Below, one piece after another: positions 7,774 to 16,659 of a stretch of 64,000 nt of DNA. The notes under the pieces were generated by a model. That model saw only the letters and a list, made by a program, of their open reading frames with translations. It did not search any database and was not told the origin of the DNA. Location: assembly GCF_014651015.1 (NCBI RefSeq), contig NZ_BMWB01000015.1:62001-126000 (forward strand), in the 5' to 3' direction. Position 1 is the first letter of the stretch; every line of letters begins with the position of its first letter. Position numbers and translations under genes: made by a program. Origin of the DNA: Streptomyces xantholiticus (GTDB taxonomy: Bacteria > Actinomycetota > Actinomycetes > Streptomycetales > Streptomycetaceae).

Positions 7774-8972
7774 TGGCCGCCAGCGCCGCTCGCGCCACGA
7801 GCACGGTCCACGCCAGGAGCCCGCACCACCCGTCGAGCACCGTTCTGGCCGGTGCCCGCGTGGTGCTGCCGACCGGGACCGTCGAAGGCGGACGTCTCGT
7901 GGTCGAGGGCACGAAGATCGTCAAGGAGGCCCCGGCCGGCGCGGCCGTGCACGACCTGTCCGGCCACTGGGTCGTCCCCGGCTTCGTCGACATCCACAAC
8001 CACGGCGGCGGCGGGGCGTCCTTCACCTCCGGCACCGCGGAGGACGTCCTGCGGGGCGTGATGACCCACCGGCGGCACGGCACGACCACCCTCGTCGCCT
8101 CCACCGTCACCGGAGACATGGACTTCCTCGCCCACCGGGCCGGTTTCCTCTCCGAGCTGGTCGAGCAGGGCGACCTCGCAGGCATCCACTTCGAGGGTCC
8201 GTTCATCTCCCCGTGCCGCAAGGGCGCCCACAGCGAGGAGCTGCTGCGCGACCCGGACCCGGCCGAGGTCCGCAAGCTGATCGGCGCCGCCCGCGGCACC
8301 GCAAGGATGGTCACCCTCGCCACCGAACTGCCCGGCGGCATCGACTCCGTACGGCTGCTCGCCGAGCACGGCGTGATCGCCGCGATCGGCCACACGGACG
8401 CGACGTACGAGCAGACCCGCGAGGCGATCGACGCCGGTGCCACGGTGGCCACCCACCTGTTCAACGCCATGCCCGCGCTCGGCCACCGGGCCCCCGGTCC
8501 GATCGCGGCGCTGCTCGAGGACGAGCGGGTCACCGTCGAGCTGATCAACGACGGGACGCATCTGCACCCCGCCGCGCTGGAGCTCGCCTTCCGCAGCGCG
8601 GGCGCCGGCCGGGTCGCCTTCATCACGGACGCCATGGACGCGGCCGGGTTCGGCGACGGTCGCTACCAGCTCGGCCCGCTCGAGGTCGAGGTCGAGGACG
8701 GCGTCGCCCGGCTGGTCGAGGGCGGCTCGATCGCGGGCTCGACGCTCACCCTGGACACGGCCTTCAAGCGCGCCGTCACGGTCGACCGCATCCCGGTCGA
8801 GGAGGTCGTCGCCGCCATCTCCGCCAACCCGGCGAAGCTGCTCGGCGTCCACGACAAGGTCGGTTCCCTGGAGTCCGGCAAGGAGGCCGACCTCGTGGTC
8901 CTCGACTCCGACTTCACGCTCAAGGGCGTGATGCGGCGCGGCGAATGGGTCGTTCGTCCCCGAACGGGCTGA
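7773..8972 (+). CDS. nagA: N-acetylglucosamine-6-phosphate deacetylase
   Basis: A 399-residue amidohydrolase that converts N-acetylglucosamine-6-phosphate to glucosamine-6-phosphate and acetate, yielding the DasR effector. Metal and substrate motifs are in order: VVPGFVDIHNHGGGG near 70 (HxH), GIHFEGPFIS near 133 (Glu metal ligand), IGHTDATYEQ near 205 and THLFNAMPALGHR near 228. The catalytic-Asp region is FITDAMDAAGF near 285. ATG 7773 follows GGAGG and overlaps the nagK stop. The first 20 residues are rich in Ala/Ser/His and may be dispensable. It is the second gene of the nagKA operon. Confidence 0.95.
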   Translation: MAASAARATSTVHARSPHHPSSTVLAGARVVLPTGTVEGGRLVVEGTKIVKEAPAGAAVHDLSGHWVVPGFVDIHNHGGGGASFTSGTAEDVLRGVMTHRRHGTTTLVASTVTGDMDFLAHRAGFLSELVEQGDLAGIHFEGPFISPCRKGAHSEELLRDPDPAEVRKLIGAARGTARMVTLATELPGGIDSVRLLAEHGVIAAIGHTDATYEQTREAIDAGATVATHLFNAMPALGHRAPGPIAALLEDERVTVELINDGTHLHPAALELAFRSAGAGRVAFITDAMDAAGFGDGRYQLGPLEVEVEDGVARLVEGGSIAGSTLTLDTAFKRAVTVDRIPVEEVVAAISANPAKLLGVHDKVGSLESGKEADLVVLDSDFTLKGVMRRGEWVVRPRTG

Positions 8973-9089
8973 TGACGCGGCACCTCGCGGCAGGCGGACG
9001 GACACCGGGTATTGGGCCAACCGTCGTCCGTTTGGCATGATCAGGACCCGTACGAGCACGGCAGAGGCGTTCTTCGGGGGTGTGCAGGG

Positions 9090-10025
9090 GTGATCCTCAC
9101 GGTCACGCTCAACGCCGCCCTCGACATCACCTACAAGGTCGCCGCCCTCACCCCGCACGCCACCCATCGCGTCGGCGAGGTCGTCGAACGCCCCGGCGGC
9201 AAGGGCATCAACGTCGCCCGGGTGCTCACGGCACTCGGCCACGAGAGCGTCGTCACCGGTTTCGCGGGCGGTCCCACCGGGGCCGTGCTGCGCGAGATGC
9301 TCGCTCCACTGGCGCCGCACGACGCGCTCGTCGAGGTCGCCGGCAACACCCGCCGCACCGTCGCCGTCGCGGACGACGCGACCGGCGACACCACCCAGCT
9401 CAACGAGCCGGGCCCGACGGTCACCCCCGGCGAATGGACCGCCTTCCTCTCCTCGTACGACTCCCTCCTGCGCGACGCGGAGGCCGTCGCACTGTGCGGC
9501 AGCCTGCCGCCCGGGATCCACGTCGGGGCGTACGCCGAGCTGGTGCGCCGGGCGCGCGCCGCCGACGTGCCGGTGCTCCTGGACACCGGCGGCGAACCGC
9601 TGCGCCGCGGAATCGCCGCCCGCCCCGACCTCATCAAGCCGAACGCGGACGAACTCGCCCGGCTCACCGGCTCCCGTGAACCGCTGCGCGCCACCCGCGA
9701 CGCCCGCCGCCGCGGCGCGCACGCGGTCGTGGCCTCCCTCGGCCCCGAGGGTCTGCTCGCGGCCACCCCGGACGGCACCTGGCAGGCGGAGCCGCCGGAG
9801 CCGGTGAAGGGCAACCCGACGGGGGCGGGCGACTCGGCGGTCGCGGGTCTGCTGTCCGGAACGGTCACGGGGCTCTCCTGGCCCGAGCGTCTGTCACGGG
9901 CGGTGGCCCTCTCCGCGGCGACCGTCCTGGCCCCGGCGGCGGGTGAGTTCGACGCCCTGGCGTACGAGGAGCTCCTGCCGCGCGTCACGGTCGTCGAGCA
10001 CACGACGGGCACGCCCGGGAAGTGA
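9090..10025 (+). CDS. PfkB-family hexose kinase (1-phosphofructokinase-like)
   Basis: A 311-residue ribokinase-superfamily kinase. It opens ILTVTLNAALDITY, as in 1-phosphofructokinase and tagatose-6-phosphate kinase. It has the first PfkB signature GGKGINVARVLTALG near residue 36 and the second signature with the catalytic base, KGNPTGAGDSAVAGLLSG, near 246. The likely substrate is a phosphorylated hexose such as fructose-1-phosphate or tagatose-6-phosphate, with ATP. GTG 9090 was chosen because family members start at this VILTVTL; the upstream frame has no family-like sequence. It follows nagA by 117 bp and may be part of the same regulon. A hairpin terminator follows. Confidence 0.87.
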   Translation: MILTVTLNAALDITYKVAALTPHATHRVGEVVERPGGKGINVARVLTALGHESVVTGFAGGPTGAVLREMLAPLAPHDALVEVAGNTRRTVAVADDATGDTTQLNEPGPTVTPGEWTAFLSSYDSLLRDAEAVALCGSLPPGIHVGAYAELVRRARAADVPVLLDTGGEPLRRGIAARPDLIKPNADELARLTGSREPLRATRDARRRGAHAVVASLGPEGLLAATPDGTWQAEPPEPVKGNPTGAGDSAVAGLLSGTVTGLSWPERLSRAVALSAATVLAPAAGEFDALAYEELLPRVTVVEHTTGTPGK

Positions 10026-10052
10026 CACCCCGAGCCGCCCCGTAAAAAGCCG

Positions 10053-10085
10053 CGTCCCGGCTCGCGCGGGGCGCAGGCCGGGACG
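10053..10085. terminator. Bidirectional hairpin between convergent genes
   Basis: CGTCCCGGC (10053-10061) pairs perfectly with GCCGGGACG (10077-10085), a 9-bp stem with a 15-nt loop. It sits between the PfkB gene and the oppositely oriented carbohydrate-binding gene, so it can stop transcription from both sides. Confidence 0.65.
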
Positions 10086-10114
10086 GTGAGGTTCGAGGAG
10101 GCGCTGAGCGCGGC

Positions 10115-11101
10115 TCAGCCCTTGGCCTGGCCGGCCTCCAGCCACACCTGGTCGAGATACGCCTCGCACTGGTTCCCCTGCTCGCAGGAGATCTTGAGGT
10201 CGTTCTTGCCCTTCTCGAGGTTCACGTAGGCGTAGGTGTTGGTCCAGCCCTTCTCCCAGTCCCCCTCCTCGGCCTTCGCGAAGTTCGCCATGTTGATCTC
10301 GCGGGGCTGGCCGCCGTTGATCGTCAGCGTGGTCTTCGCGTCCTTGCCGGGCACGCCGTACGTGATGTACATCGTGTACGCGCCGGCTTCCGGCACGTCG
10401 ACCGACCAGGCGGCGGAGCCGCCGACACCGTTGAACCTCACATACGCGCCGTCGGCGCCCTTCGCGCCGGGCACGTCCTTGGCGAGGTCCGCGGGCGGTC
10501 CCAGGGTCAGCGTCGCCGCGTCCTGCTTGGGGAGCTCGACGGGCTCGTCCGGCTTCTCGGACGGCTCCCCGCTCGGCTCGACCGACTCCGCCGCGGACGG
10601 TGTGCTCCCGCCCGCGTTCCCGCCTGTCTCGTTCTTCTCATCGCCGCTGGTCATCAGCGCTGCGGCGATACCGATCACGACGACCGCGACGACCGCGATC
10701 GCGCCGATCAGCAGACCCTTGGTGTTGGGGCCGCCGCTGCGGCCGCCGCCGTGACCGCCGTGCCCGTTCCCGCCCTGGGGCGGGACCGGGACCTGGCGCG
10801 TCTGGGCGGTGCCGCCCTGGTACGTCTCGGGCGCCGCGTACGCGGCCGTCGACTGCTGGCCGTAGCCGGACTGCTGGCCGTACGCCTGCTGGTGCGGGAC
10901 CTGCTGGCCGTACTGGCGCTCGCCGACTGTCCGGACCTGGTTGTACGAGGTGCGGGGGACCCCGGGCTGTGCGGCCGGACCCGGGTAGCCGTAGCCGCCC
11001 TGGCGGGGGGGTGTGGCGCCCGTCTGCTGCCCGTCGGCGTACAGATAGCCGAACGGGTCGTCGTCCTCGGGCGTGCTCGCGCCGTTGTTCGCGGCCGTCA
11101 T
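10115..11101 (-). CDS. Single-pass membrane protein with C-terminal carbohydrate-binding (CBM35-like) domain
   Basis: A protein of about 328 residues in three parts. The N-terminal 115 residues are disordered and rich in Gly, Gln, Tyr and Pro (repeated YGQQ). A transmembrane helix LLIGAIAVVAVVVIGIAAALM follows near residue 135, then a Ser/Glu/Pro linker. The roughly 130-residue C-terminal beta domain reads ADGAYVRFNGVGGSAAWSVDVPEAGAYTMYITYGVPGKD and ends YLDQVWLEA, like carbohydrate-binding family 35/6 modules. The topology would put the binding domain outside and the Gln-rich segment inside. ATG 11101 has AGGAG 8 nt upstream; GTG 11110 is possible. It is downstream of cdgB on the same strand. 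The sugar ligand is unknown. Confidence 0.75.
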   Translation of the reverse strand: MTAANNGASTPEDDDPFGYLYADGQQTGATPPRQGGYGYPGPAAQPGVPRTSYNQVRTVGERQYGQQVPHQQAYGQQSGYGQQSTAAYAAPETYQGGTAQTRQVPVPPQGGNGHGGHGGGRSGGPNTKGLLIGAIAVVAVVVIGIAAALMTSGDEKNETGGNAGGSTPSAAESVEPSGEPSEKPDEPVELPKQDAATLTLGPPADLAKDVPGAKGADGAYVRFNGVGGSAAWSVDVPEAGAYTMYITYGVPGKDAKTTLTINGGQPREINMANFAKAEEGDWEKGWTNTYAYVNLEKGKNDLKISCEQGNQCEAYLDQVWLEAGQAKG

Positions 11102-11275
11102 CCCAGTCACTCCTCACCTCTCGCCAGCACAACGCTGACGCGAGGCGAGCCTACCCGGTTCCGTACACCCCATTGGGTGTCACGGGCCTCATCCTGCCCG
11201 ACAACCCGGTCACCGGGCCGGGCACAGCCCCGGTGTGATACGTCACCGTTTGCCGGGGACGTTCTCCCGTCACCG

Positions 11276-12913
11276 TCAGCCGGCCCGGCGGTGGACCTTC
11301 GAGCGGGACCGCTTCTCGATGTACATCCGTTGGTCCGCCGACTGCAGTACCTCCTCGACGGACATCCCGCAGCTCGCCCAGCCGATGCCGAAGCTGGCTC
11401 CTACCCGGACACCGCGGCCGCCGACCCGGATCGGCAGGATGATCGCGTTCCGCAGGCGTACGGCCAGGTCGGCGGCGTCCGCCGCGCCGAGGCCGTCGGC
11501 GAGGACCACGAACTCGTCGCCACCGAGCCTGGCGACCGTGTCGCCGTCCCGCACGCCGGTGGTGAGGCGGCGCGCGACCTCGACGAGGACGGCGTCCCCG
11601 GTCTGGTGCCCGAACCGGTCGTTGATCGACTTGAAGCCGTCCAGGTCGCAGAAGAGGACCGCGAGCCCCTTGGTGCCGTCGTCGATCTCGCCGTCCGGCG
11701 CGACGGTGTGCACATGGTGGTCGTACGGCCGGGTGCCGACCGTGTCGAAGTCGAACCCGTCGCCGTGGAAGGTGCGATCGCTGTCGTACGCGGCATCGAG
11801 CGCCTCGATGTCGCTCGCGTACGCCGCGTGCGGCCGCTCGCACAGCCGGGAGCTGAGCCGGGCGCGCAGCTCGGCACTGTTGGGCAAGCCGGTGAGGGCG
11901 TCGTGCGAGGCGCGGTGCGCGAGCTGGAGCTCGTGGCGCTTGCGGTCCTCGATGTCCTCGACGTGGGTGAGCAGGAAACGCGGCCCGTCTGCGGTGTCGG
12001 CGACGACCGAGTTCCGCAGGGACACCCATACATAGGAGCCGTCCCTGCGGCCCAGCCTGATCTCGGCGCGTCCGCCCTCGGCGGAGGTCCGCAGCAGCGT
12101 GCCCACGTCCTCGGGGTGGACGAGGTCGGCGAAGGAGTAGCGGCGCATCGCGGAGGCGGGGCGGCCCAGCAACCGGCACAGGGCGTCGTTGGTCCGCAGC
12201 AGCCGGCCGTGCTGGTCACCGCCCATCTCGGCGATGGCCATGCCGCTGGGCGCGTACTCGAAGGCCTGGCGGAAGGACTCCTCGCTGGCCCGAAGTGCCT
12301 GCTGCTCGCGTTCGAGGCGGACCAGGGCGCGCTGCATGTTGGCGCGAAGTCGTGCATTGCTGATGGCGATCGCCGCCTGCGAGGCGTACATCTGCAGCGC
12401 CTCCTGGCCCCACGGGCCGGGGCGGCGGCCGTTGCGCGGGCGGTCCACGGAGATCACGCCGAGCAGTTCGCGCCCGCCGCCGGACGCGTACATCGGGGCG
12501 TAGAGACGGTCCTGCGGATGCCACTCGTCCTCGAAGCGCGGCTCTGGGCCGTCGGTGTGCCACTGGGGCACGTCGTCCTCGATGAGCACCCAGCCCTCGG
12601 TGTGCGGGATGAAGCGCAGGTCGCCCCAGGTCTCGCCCATGGACAGCCGGCGGTCCCAGGAGGCCCGGGAGCCGACCCGGCCGGTGATCAGAGCCTCTGC
12701 GGCCGCGCTGCCGGCGAAAGCGGCGACGACGAGGTCACCGTCGGGGCGGACGAGATTGACACAGGCCAGCTCGTAGCCCAGTCCGGCGACGATTCCGTCG
12801 GCAACGGTCTGCAGGGTGTCGGCCAGGCTGCGGGCCGTGTTGAGGTCCGCGACGACCCGGTGCAGCTGCCGCAGGGTCGCAAGACGGACATAGGGCTCCG
12901 ACTCGGTCTCCAT
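11276..12913 (-). CDS. cdgB: Diguanylate cyclase CdgB-type (GAF-PAS-GGDEF)
   Basis: A 545-residue cytoplasmic enzyme making cyclic di-GMP from two GTP. A GAF domain spans roughly residues 10-185, and a PAS domain with PAC motif lies near 205-320. The GGDEF domain near 335-545 has an intact ARLGGDEFVVLADG and an RDGD product-inhibition I-site five residues before GGDEF. A hydrophilic insertion of about 50 residues (with TFHGDGFDFDT and RPYDHHVHTV) separates the first GGDEF helix from GLAVLFCDLDGFK. There are no membrane segments. ATG 12913 has GGGGAG upstream. From memory this corresponds to S. coelicolor CdgB (SCO4281), a BldD target that affects development. A TGTGA-N6-TCACA palindrome lies 130 bp upstream. 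Confidence 0.92.
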   Translation of the reverse strand: METESEPYVRLATLRQLHRVVADLNTARSLADTLQTVADGIVAGLGYELACVNLVRPDGDLVVAAFAGSAAAEALITGRVGSRASWDRRLSMGETWGDLRFIPHTEGWVLIEDDVPQWHTDGPEPRFEDEWHPQDRLYAPMYASGGGRELLGVISVDRPRNGRRPGPWGQEALQMYASQAAIAISNARLRANMQRALVRLEREQQALRASEESFRQAFEYAPSGMAIAEMGGDQHGRLLRTNDALCRLLGRPASAMRRYSFADLVHPEDVGTLLRTSAEGGRAEIRLGRRDGSYVWVSLRNSVVADTADGPRFLLTHVEDIEDRKRHELQLAHRASHDALTGLPNSAELRARLSSRLCERPHAAYASDIEALDAAYDSDRTFHGDGFDFDTVGTRPYDHHVHTVAPDGEIDDGTKGLAVLFCDLDGFKSINDRFGHQTGDAVLVEVARRLTTGVRDGDTVARLGGDEFVVLADGLGAADAADLAVRLRNAIILPIRVGGRGVRVGASFGIGWASCGMSVEEVLQSADQRMYIEKRSRSKVHRRAG

Positions 12914-13242
12914 CGCTCGCTCTCCCCGAGACCTCGACAGCAAACTCCAGGGCGTCTGATTGGCGTACTTGTAGCGGTATCCCGGCCACTGAATCACAGC
13001 GAGCAGCCCGCCCGGTACACAGGGTCAACAAATACCGTCCTCTGTGACTCAAGTCACATCAGATGATGAAGGGTCAGATGCGGCCGGTCGCCCCAACCTT
13101 CACTTCCTTGGAGTCATTTATTGAACGCAAAACCATTGGTCCGTACCCATGGTTACCCACGCTCGTGGGGCTGTGGTCCTAGGACCCGGCTGGTCCCGGG
13201 GGCCGATGCGGAGGCGGAACGGCCGACATTAGCGTTCCTTGG
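12914..13242. other. Divergent promoter region of cdgB and the flavin reductase gene
   Basis: About 330 bp that is unusually AT-rich in places (TCATTTATTGAACGCAAAACC near 13115). It holds the 16-bp palindrome at 13043-13058 and a TAGCGT hexamer (13230-13235) 7 nt before the flavin reductase GTG. No gene is visible. Confidence 0.6.
13043..13058. promoter_or_regulatory. Palindromic operator upstream of cdgB (Crp-like or BldD-like)
   Basis: TGTGACTCAAGTCACA is a perfect inverted repeat of 7-bp arms with a 2-nt centre. It fits the classical CRP half-site pair TGTGA-N6-TCACA and the remembered Streptomyces Crp motif GTG-N6-GNCAC. The left half also resembles a BldD half-site (TNACNCA), but the BldD spacing is one base off. 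It lies 130 bp upstream of cdgB and 185 bp upstream of the divergent flavin reductase gene. Confidence 0.65.
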
Positions 13243-13797
13243 GTGTTGCAGACGACCCCCGCCCCGACCGCTTCCGTCATCCCCCATCCTGAGGGGGTGA
13301 GCAACGAGGAATTCCGTGCCGCCATGTCCCGGCTGGCCGCAGGCGTGGTTCTGGTCACCGCGCACGACGCCGACCACGGGCCGCGCGGCGAGGACGTGGG
13401 GATGACGGCGACGGCGTTCATGTCCGTCTCGCTCGATCCGCCACTGGTCCTCGTCAGCCTCCGAGTCGGCTCACGCATGGACGACCTGCTCGCCGAACAG
13501 CCCGTGTGGGGGGTTTCCCTGCTCACCGAGAGCCAGCGGCAGATCGCCGGGCGCTTCGCGATGAAGGGTCGGGTCAGCGACCGCCTGCTCTTCGAGGACC
13601 TGCCCCACGAGCGGGGCGAGGTGTGCGGCTCACCGCTGGTCGCGGGCGCGCTCGCGACGCTGGAGTGCCGCACGCAGCAACGAATGGAGGCCGGCGACCA
13701 CACGCTGGTGATCGGCCATGTGCTGAAGGTGGGCCTCGCCGATCAGGTGGCGGGGCCGCTGACGTACTTCCGTGGGCGGTACCGGCACTTGGGGTGA
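13243..13797 (+). CDS. Flavin reductase-domain protein (FMN-binding split barrel)
   Basis: A 184-residue protein with the flavin reductase fold. It reads EEFRAAMSRLAAGVVLVTA near residue 21, then GMTATAFMSVSLDPPLVLVSL near 52. WGVSLLTESQRQIAGRFA near 87 and a C-terminal DHTLVIGHVL and LTYFRGRYRHLG complete the pattern. Such proteins reduce FMN with NAD(P)H, often for a monooxygenase, or act as flavin-dependent enzymes themselves. GTG 13243 has no ribosome binding site but has TAGCGT 7 nt upstream, supporting a leaderless start. An internal GTG at 13297 is an alternative. No partner monooxygenase is adjacent. Confidence 0.85.
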   Translation: MLQTTPAPTASVIPHPEGVSNEEFRAAMSRLAAGVVLVTAHDADHGPRGEDVGMTATAFMSVSLDPPLVLVSLRVGSRMDDLLAEQPVWGVSLLTESQRQIAGRFAMKGRVSDRLLFEDLPHERGEVCGSPLVAGALATLECRTQQRMEAGDHTLVIGHVLKVGLADQVAGPLTYFRGRYRHLG

Positions 13798-13944
13798 GGT
13801 GCGGGTCGCGGCGCCGACGGGACGGGGGCGCGGGCGCCGCGTGCGGGGTGCACCGGCGGGCGCGCCGGGCAAGGCAGGGCAGGGCACGGGCGGTATCGCG
13901 GGCGCGCACGGGCAGGGGACGCCGGCGGGCGCGGGAGCGGGTCG

Positions 13945-14379
13945 CTACCAGTCGCGGCCCGCGCGGCCGCGCTTCGTCTCCGCGCGCTGCTTCTTCTCCC
14001 GCAGCCGACGCTCGTTGATGCCCCGTGGGATCTTCGTCGCCCGGCGCGGCTTCGGCGGCGGGGCGGTCGCCTCGGCCAGCAGCGACGCCAGCCGCACCGC
14101 GGCCGTCTCGCGGTTGCGCCACTGGGAGCGGTGCTCCGAAGCGCGTACGGCGATCACGCCACCCACCAGTCGGCCCGCGAGCCGCTCCAGCGCGCGGTCC
14201 TTCCAGACCTGCGGCAGCGCCTCCGTCCTCGCGAGGTCGAAACGGAGCTCCACCTGCGAATCGCTGGTGTTGACGTGCTGGCCGCCGGGACCGGAGGACC
14301 GGGAGAAACGCCACATGAGCTCCGCCTCCGGCAGGGAGACGGAACCGCGGATGATGTAGGGCCCGGACATGACATCCAT
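13945..14379 (-). CDS. arfB: Alternative ribosome-rescue peptidyl-tRNA hydrolase ArfB (YaeJ)
   Basis: A 144-residue codon-independent release factor homologue. The catalytic loop SSGPGGQHVNTSDSQVELRFDL carries the GGQ motif that enters the peptidyl-transferase centre. The C-terminal tail is strongly basic (PKPRRATKIPRG, RLREKKQRAETKRGRAGRDW), as needed to sit in the empty mRNA channel of stalled ribosomes. The domain lacks the stop-codon-recognition parts of RF1/RF2. The start may be ATG 14379 or ATG 14370 (MSGPYIIRG). It is divergent from terD. Confidence 0.9.
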   Translation of the reverse strand: MDVMSGPYIIRGSVSLPEAELMWRFSRSSGPGGQHVNTSDSQVELRFDLARTEALPQVWKDRALERLAGRLVGGVIAVRASEHRSQWRNRETAAVRLASLLAEATAPPPKPRRATKIPRGINERRLREKKQRAETKRGRAGRDW

Positions 14380-14517
14380 GGTCCCGTGCGCGAGGGAGTC
14401 CGTCACCCTCTTTTCGGCGCGCGTGGAACCTGACGGTCCTCTGCCCGCGTTATGACCTGTGACGGTAGCTTCGGGAGGACCCGTAGCCCGCAGAACCGAA
14501 ACGAAGGGGACTTCCCA

Positions 14518-15093
14518 ATGGCAGTAAGCCTGTCCAAGGGCGGCAACGTCTCGCTCACCAAGGAGGCACCGGGCCTGACCGCCGTCACGGTCGGCCTCGG
14601 CTGGGACGTCCGCACCACCACCGGCACGGACTTCGACCTCGACGCCTCCGCGATCGGTGTGAACCCCGCGGGCAAGGTCACCTCCGACGCCCACTTCGTG
14701 TTCTTCAACAACAAGTCGACGCCGGACCAGACCATCGTCCACACGGGCGACAACCGCACCGGCGAGGGCGGCGGGGACGACGAGCAGATCAACGTCAACC
14801 TGGCGGGCCTCCCGGCCGATGTCGACAAGATCGTCTTCCCGGTCTCGATCTACGACGCCGTCACCCGCAGCCAGAACTTCGGCCAGGTGCGGAACGCCTA
14901 CATCCGCATCATCAACCAGGCCGGCGGCGCCGAGATCGCCCGCTACGACCTCAGCGAGGACGCGGCCGTCGAGACCGCCATGGTCTTCGGCGAGCTCTAC
15001 CGCAACGGCGCGGAGTGGAAGTTCCGGGCCGTCGGCCAGGGTTACGCCTCCGGCCTCGAGGGCATCGCCCGCGACTTCGGCGTCAACCTCTGA
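14518..15093 (+). CDS. terD: TerD-family calcium-binding stress protein
   Basis: A 191-residue TerD-domain protein starting MAVSLSKGGNVSLTKEAPGL. Calcium-coordinating acidic loops appear at TDFDLDASAIGV near residue 40 and GEGGGDDEQINVNL near 85. The end FRAVGQGYASGLEGIARDFGVNL is the family C-terminus. TerD proteins are cytoplasmic and linked to tellurite resistance and general stress. In Streptomyces they are multi-copy and affect development. ATG 14518 follows GAAGGGGA. No other ter genes adjoin it. Confidence 0.93.
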   Translation: MAVSLSKGGNVSLTKEAPGLTAVTVGLGWDVRTTTGTDFDLDASAIGVNPAGKVTSDAHFVFFNNKSTPDQTIVHTGDNRTGEGGGDDEQINVNLAGLPADVDKIVFPVSIYDAVTRSQNFGQVRNAYIRIINQAGGAEIARYDLSEDAAVETAMVFGELYRNGAEWKFRAVGQGYASGLEGIARDFGVNL

Positions 15094-15192
15094 CACAGCC
15101 TCATCGAGCGGGGTCCCGGCTCCGGCCGGGGCCCCGCCGCGTCACGGGCCGCCACCGCTCACGGCCTCCTGTCGCGCAAGGCCGCCCGCCGC

Positions 15193-16602
15193 TCACGGCC
15201 GCGGCGGCTTCCTGGCCCCGTACAGCCACACGGCCCACAGGGCGGCCAGGTCCTGGCCCGACTTCTCCTCCACATAGGCGGTGAAGTCCCCCGTGGAGGC
15301 GTTGGCGTGACGGTACTTCGCCGCCCAGCCGCGCACGATCGCCGAGAACACCTCGTCACCGACCGCCAGACGGACCTTGTGCAGCACCATCGCGCCCCGC
15401 CCGTAGACCGGGGCCCCGAAGAGGTGCTCGGCCTTCGGAGGCGCGGCGGGCGCGAACTCCCAGTTCTCCTCGTCGGCGAAGGCCTCCCCGAAGCTCTCGT
15501 GCACCGGGACGCCGCCGGACTCCTCCCGCCACATCCACTCCGCGTAGGTCGCGAAGCCCTCACTGAGCCAGATGTCCCGCCAGGACGCGGGCGTGACCGA
15601 GTTGCCGAACCACTGGTGGGCCACCTCGTGCACGAGGGTCGTCTCATCGAACCGGTCGAGCGGGAAGACCGGCCTGGTCTGGGTCTCCAGCGCGTAGCCG
15701 ATCTCCCCGGCGGGCACCACGATCGCGCCCGCGGAGGAGAACGGGTACGGACCGAACCTCTCCGTTCCCCACTCGACGATCCGCGGGATCTCGCCGAGCA
15801 GCCGCGAACTCTCCTTCGCCACCGCCGGATCGACGGCCGTCACGACCGGCAGCCCGGCCGCCGTGCGGGTGGTCGCCGTACGGAACTCCCCTACGCCCAG
15901 GGTGACCAGATAGCTCGCCATCGGCTCGGCGGAGCGCCAGGCGAAGGCGGTCCGGCCGCCGCGGGCACGTTCACCGGCCGGCTCCCCGTTGGACACGGCC
16001 GCATGACCGTCGGGCACGGTGACGGTGATGTCGTAGGCGGCCTTGTCCGCCGGGTGGTGGTTGCCCGGGAACCACACCGTCGAACCGAGGGGTTCGCCGA
16101 CCGCGAGCGCGCCGCCGTCCGGTGCGCGCAGCCAGCCCTCCTTCGAACCGTCGGCGTCGGTGACCGTCTGCGGGACCCCCGAGTAGCGGATGACGGCACG
16201 GAACCGAGCGCCCTTGTCGATGTCCCGGCGCGGACGCACCGTCAATTCCGTGCCGGCCCTGTTGGCGGCGGCCTCCGCACCGTCGACCGTGGTGCTCTCC
16301 ACCGTCATCCCGCGCAGGTCCAGATGGAAGGCGCTCAGGTCCTGCGTGGCGCGTGCGGTGATCTCCGCAGTGCCTTCGAGGCGGCCCGTGCGGGGGTCGT
16401 AGTCGAGGTCCAGCCGGTAGTGCCGTACGTCGTATCCGCCGTTGCCGAGCCGCGGGAAGTACGGGTCGCGCAGCCCTGCGGCACCCGGTGTCCCCTGCAC
16501 GCCCGCACCGGCGCCCGCACAGGCCGTGGCGGTCGCGGCGGTGGCGACCAGCAGCAGCGCGAGAGCGGCAGAGCAGCTACGGGGGCGGGCTTGCAGGTCC
16601 AC
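15193..16602 (-). CDS. Secreted M1-family zinc metallopeptidase (lipoprotein-like signal)
   Basis: A 469-residue gluzincin aminopeptidase. The N-terminus is a signal peptide ending ATATACAGAG, which fits a loose lipobox. The body starts YDVRHYRLDLDYDPRTGRLEGTAEITARA, the M1 N-terminal beta domain. The active site is TLVHEVAHQWFGNSVTP near residue 325, with the third zinc ligand Glu in LSEGFATYAEW about 20 residues on. The exopeptidase motif is degenerate (GEIGYALE in place of GAMEN). It lacks the long C-terminal helical domain of 850-residue aminopeptidase N, typical of the short Streptomyces form. GTG 16602 has TAGGAT 6 nt upstream, suggesting a leaderless mRNA. Confidence 0.9.
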   Translation of the reverse strand: MDLQARPRSCSAALALLLVATAATATACAGAGAGVQGTPGAAGLRDPYFPRLGNGGYDVRHYRLDLDYDPRTGRLEGTAEITARATQDLSAFHLDLRGMTVESTTVDGAEAAANRAGTELTVRPRRDIDKGARFRAVIRYSGVPQTVTDADGSKEGWLRAPDGGALAVGEPLGSTVWFPGNHHPADKAAYDITVTVPDGHAAVSNGEPAGERARGGRTAFAWRSAEPMASYLVTLGVGEFRTATTRTAAGLPVVTAVDPAVAKESSRLLGEIPRIVEWGTERFGPYPFSSAGAIVVPAGEIGYALETQTRPVFPLDRFDETTLVHEVAHQWFGNSVTPASWRDIWLSEGFATYAEWMWREESGGVPVHESFGEAFADEENWEFAPAAPPKAEHLFGAPVYGRGAMVLHKVRLAVGDEVFSAIVRGWAAKYRHANASTGDFTAYVEEKSGQDLAALWAVWLYGARKPPRP

Positions 16603-16659
16603 GCGACGATCCTAGGCAGGCCTTCCCCGGTCACCCGAGCACTCGGACACGGCGCCGGC

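Noticed and set aside
7092..9722. Minus-strand 876-codon frame across nagA
   Set aside because: Mirror of codon bias over nagK, nagA and the PfkB gene. No motifs on this strand.
13945..15096. Frame extending ArfB through the terD region
   Set aside because: The upstream part is antisense of terD; ArfB homology starts at MSGPYIIRG.
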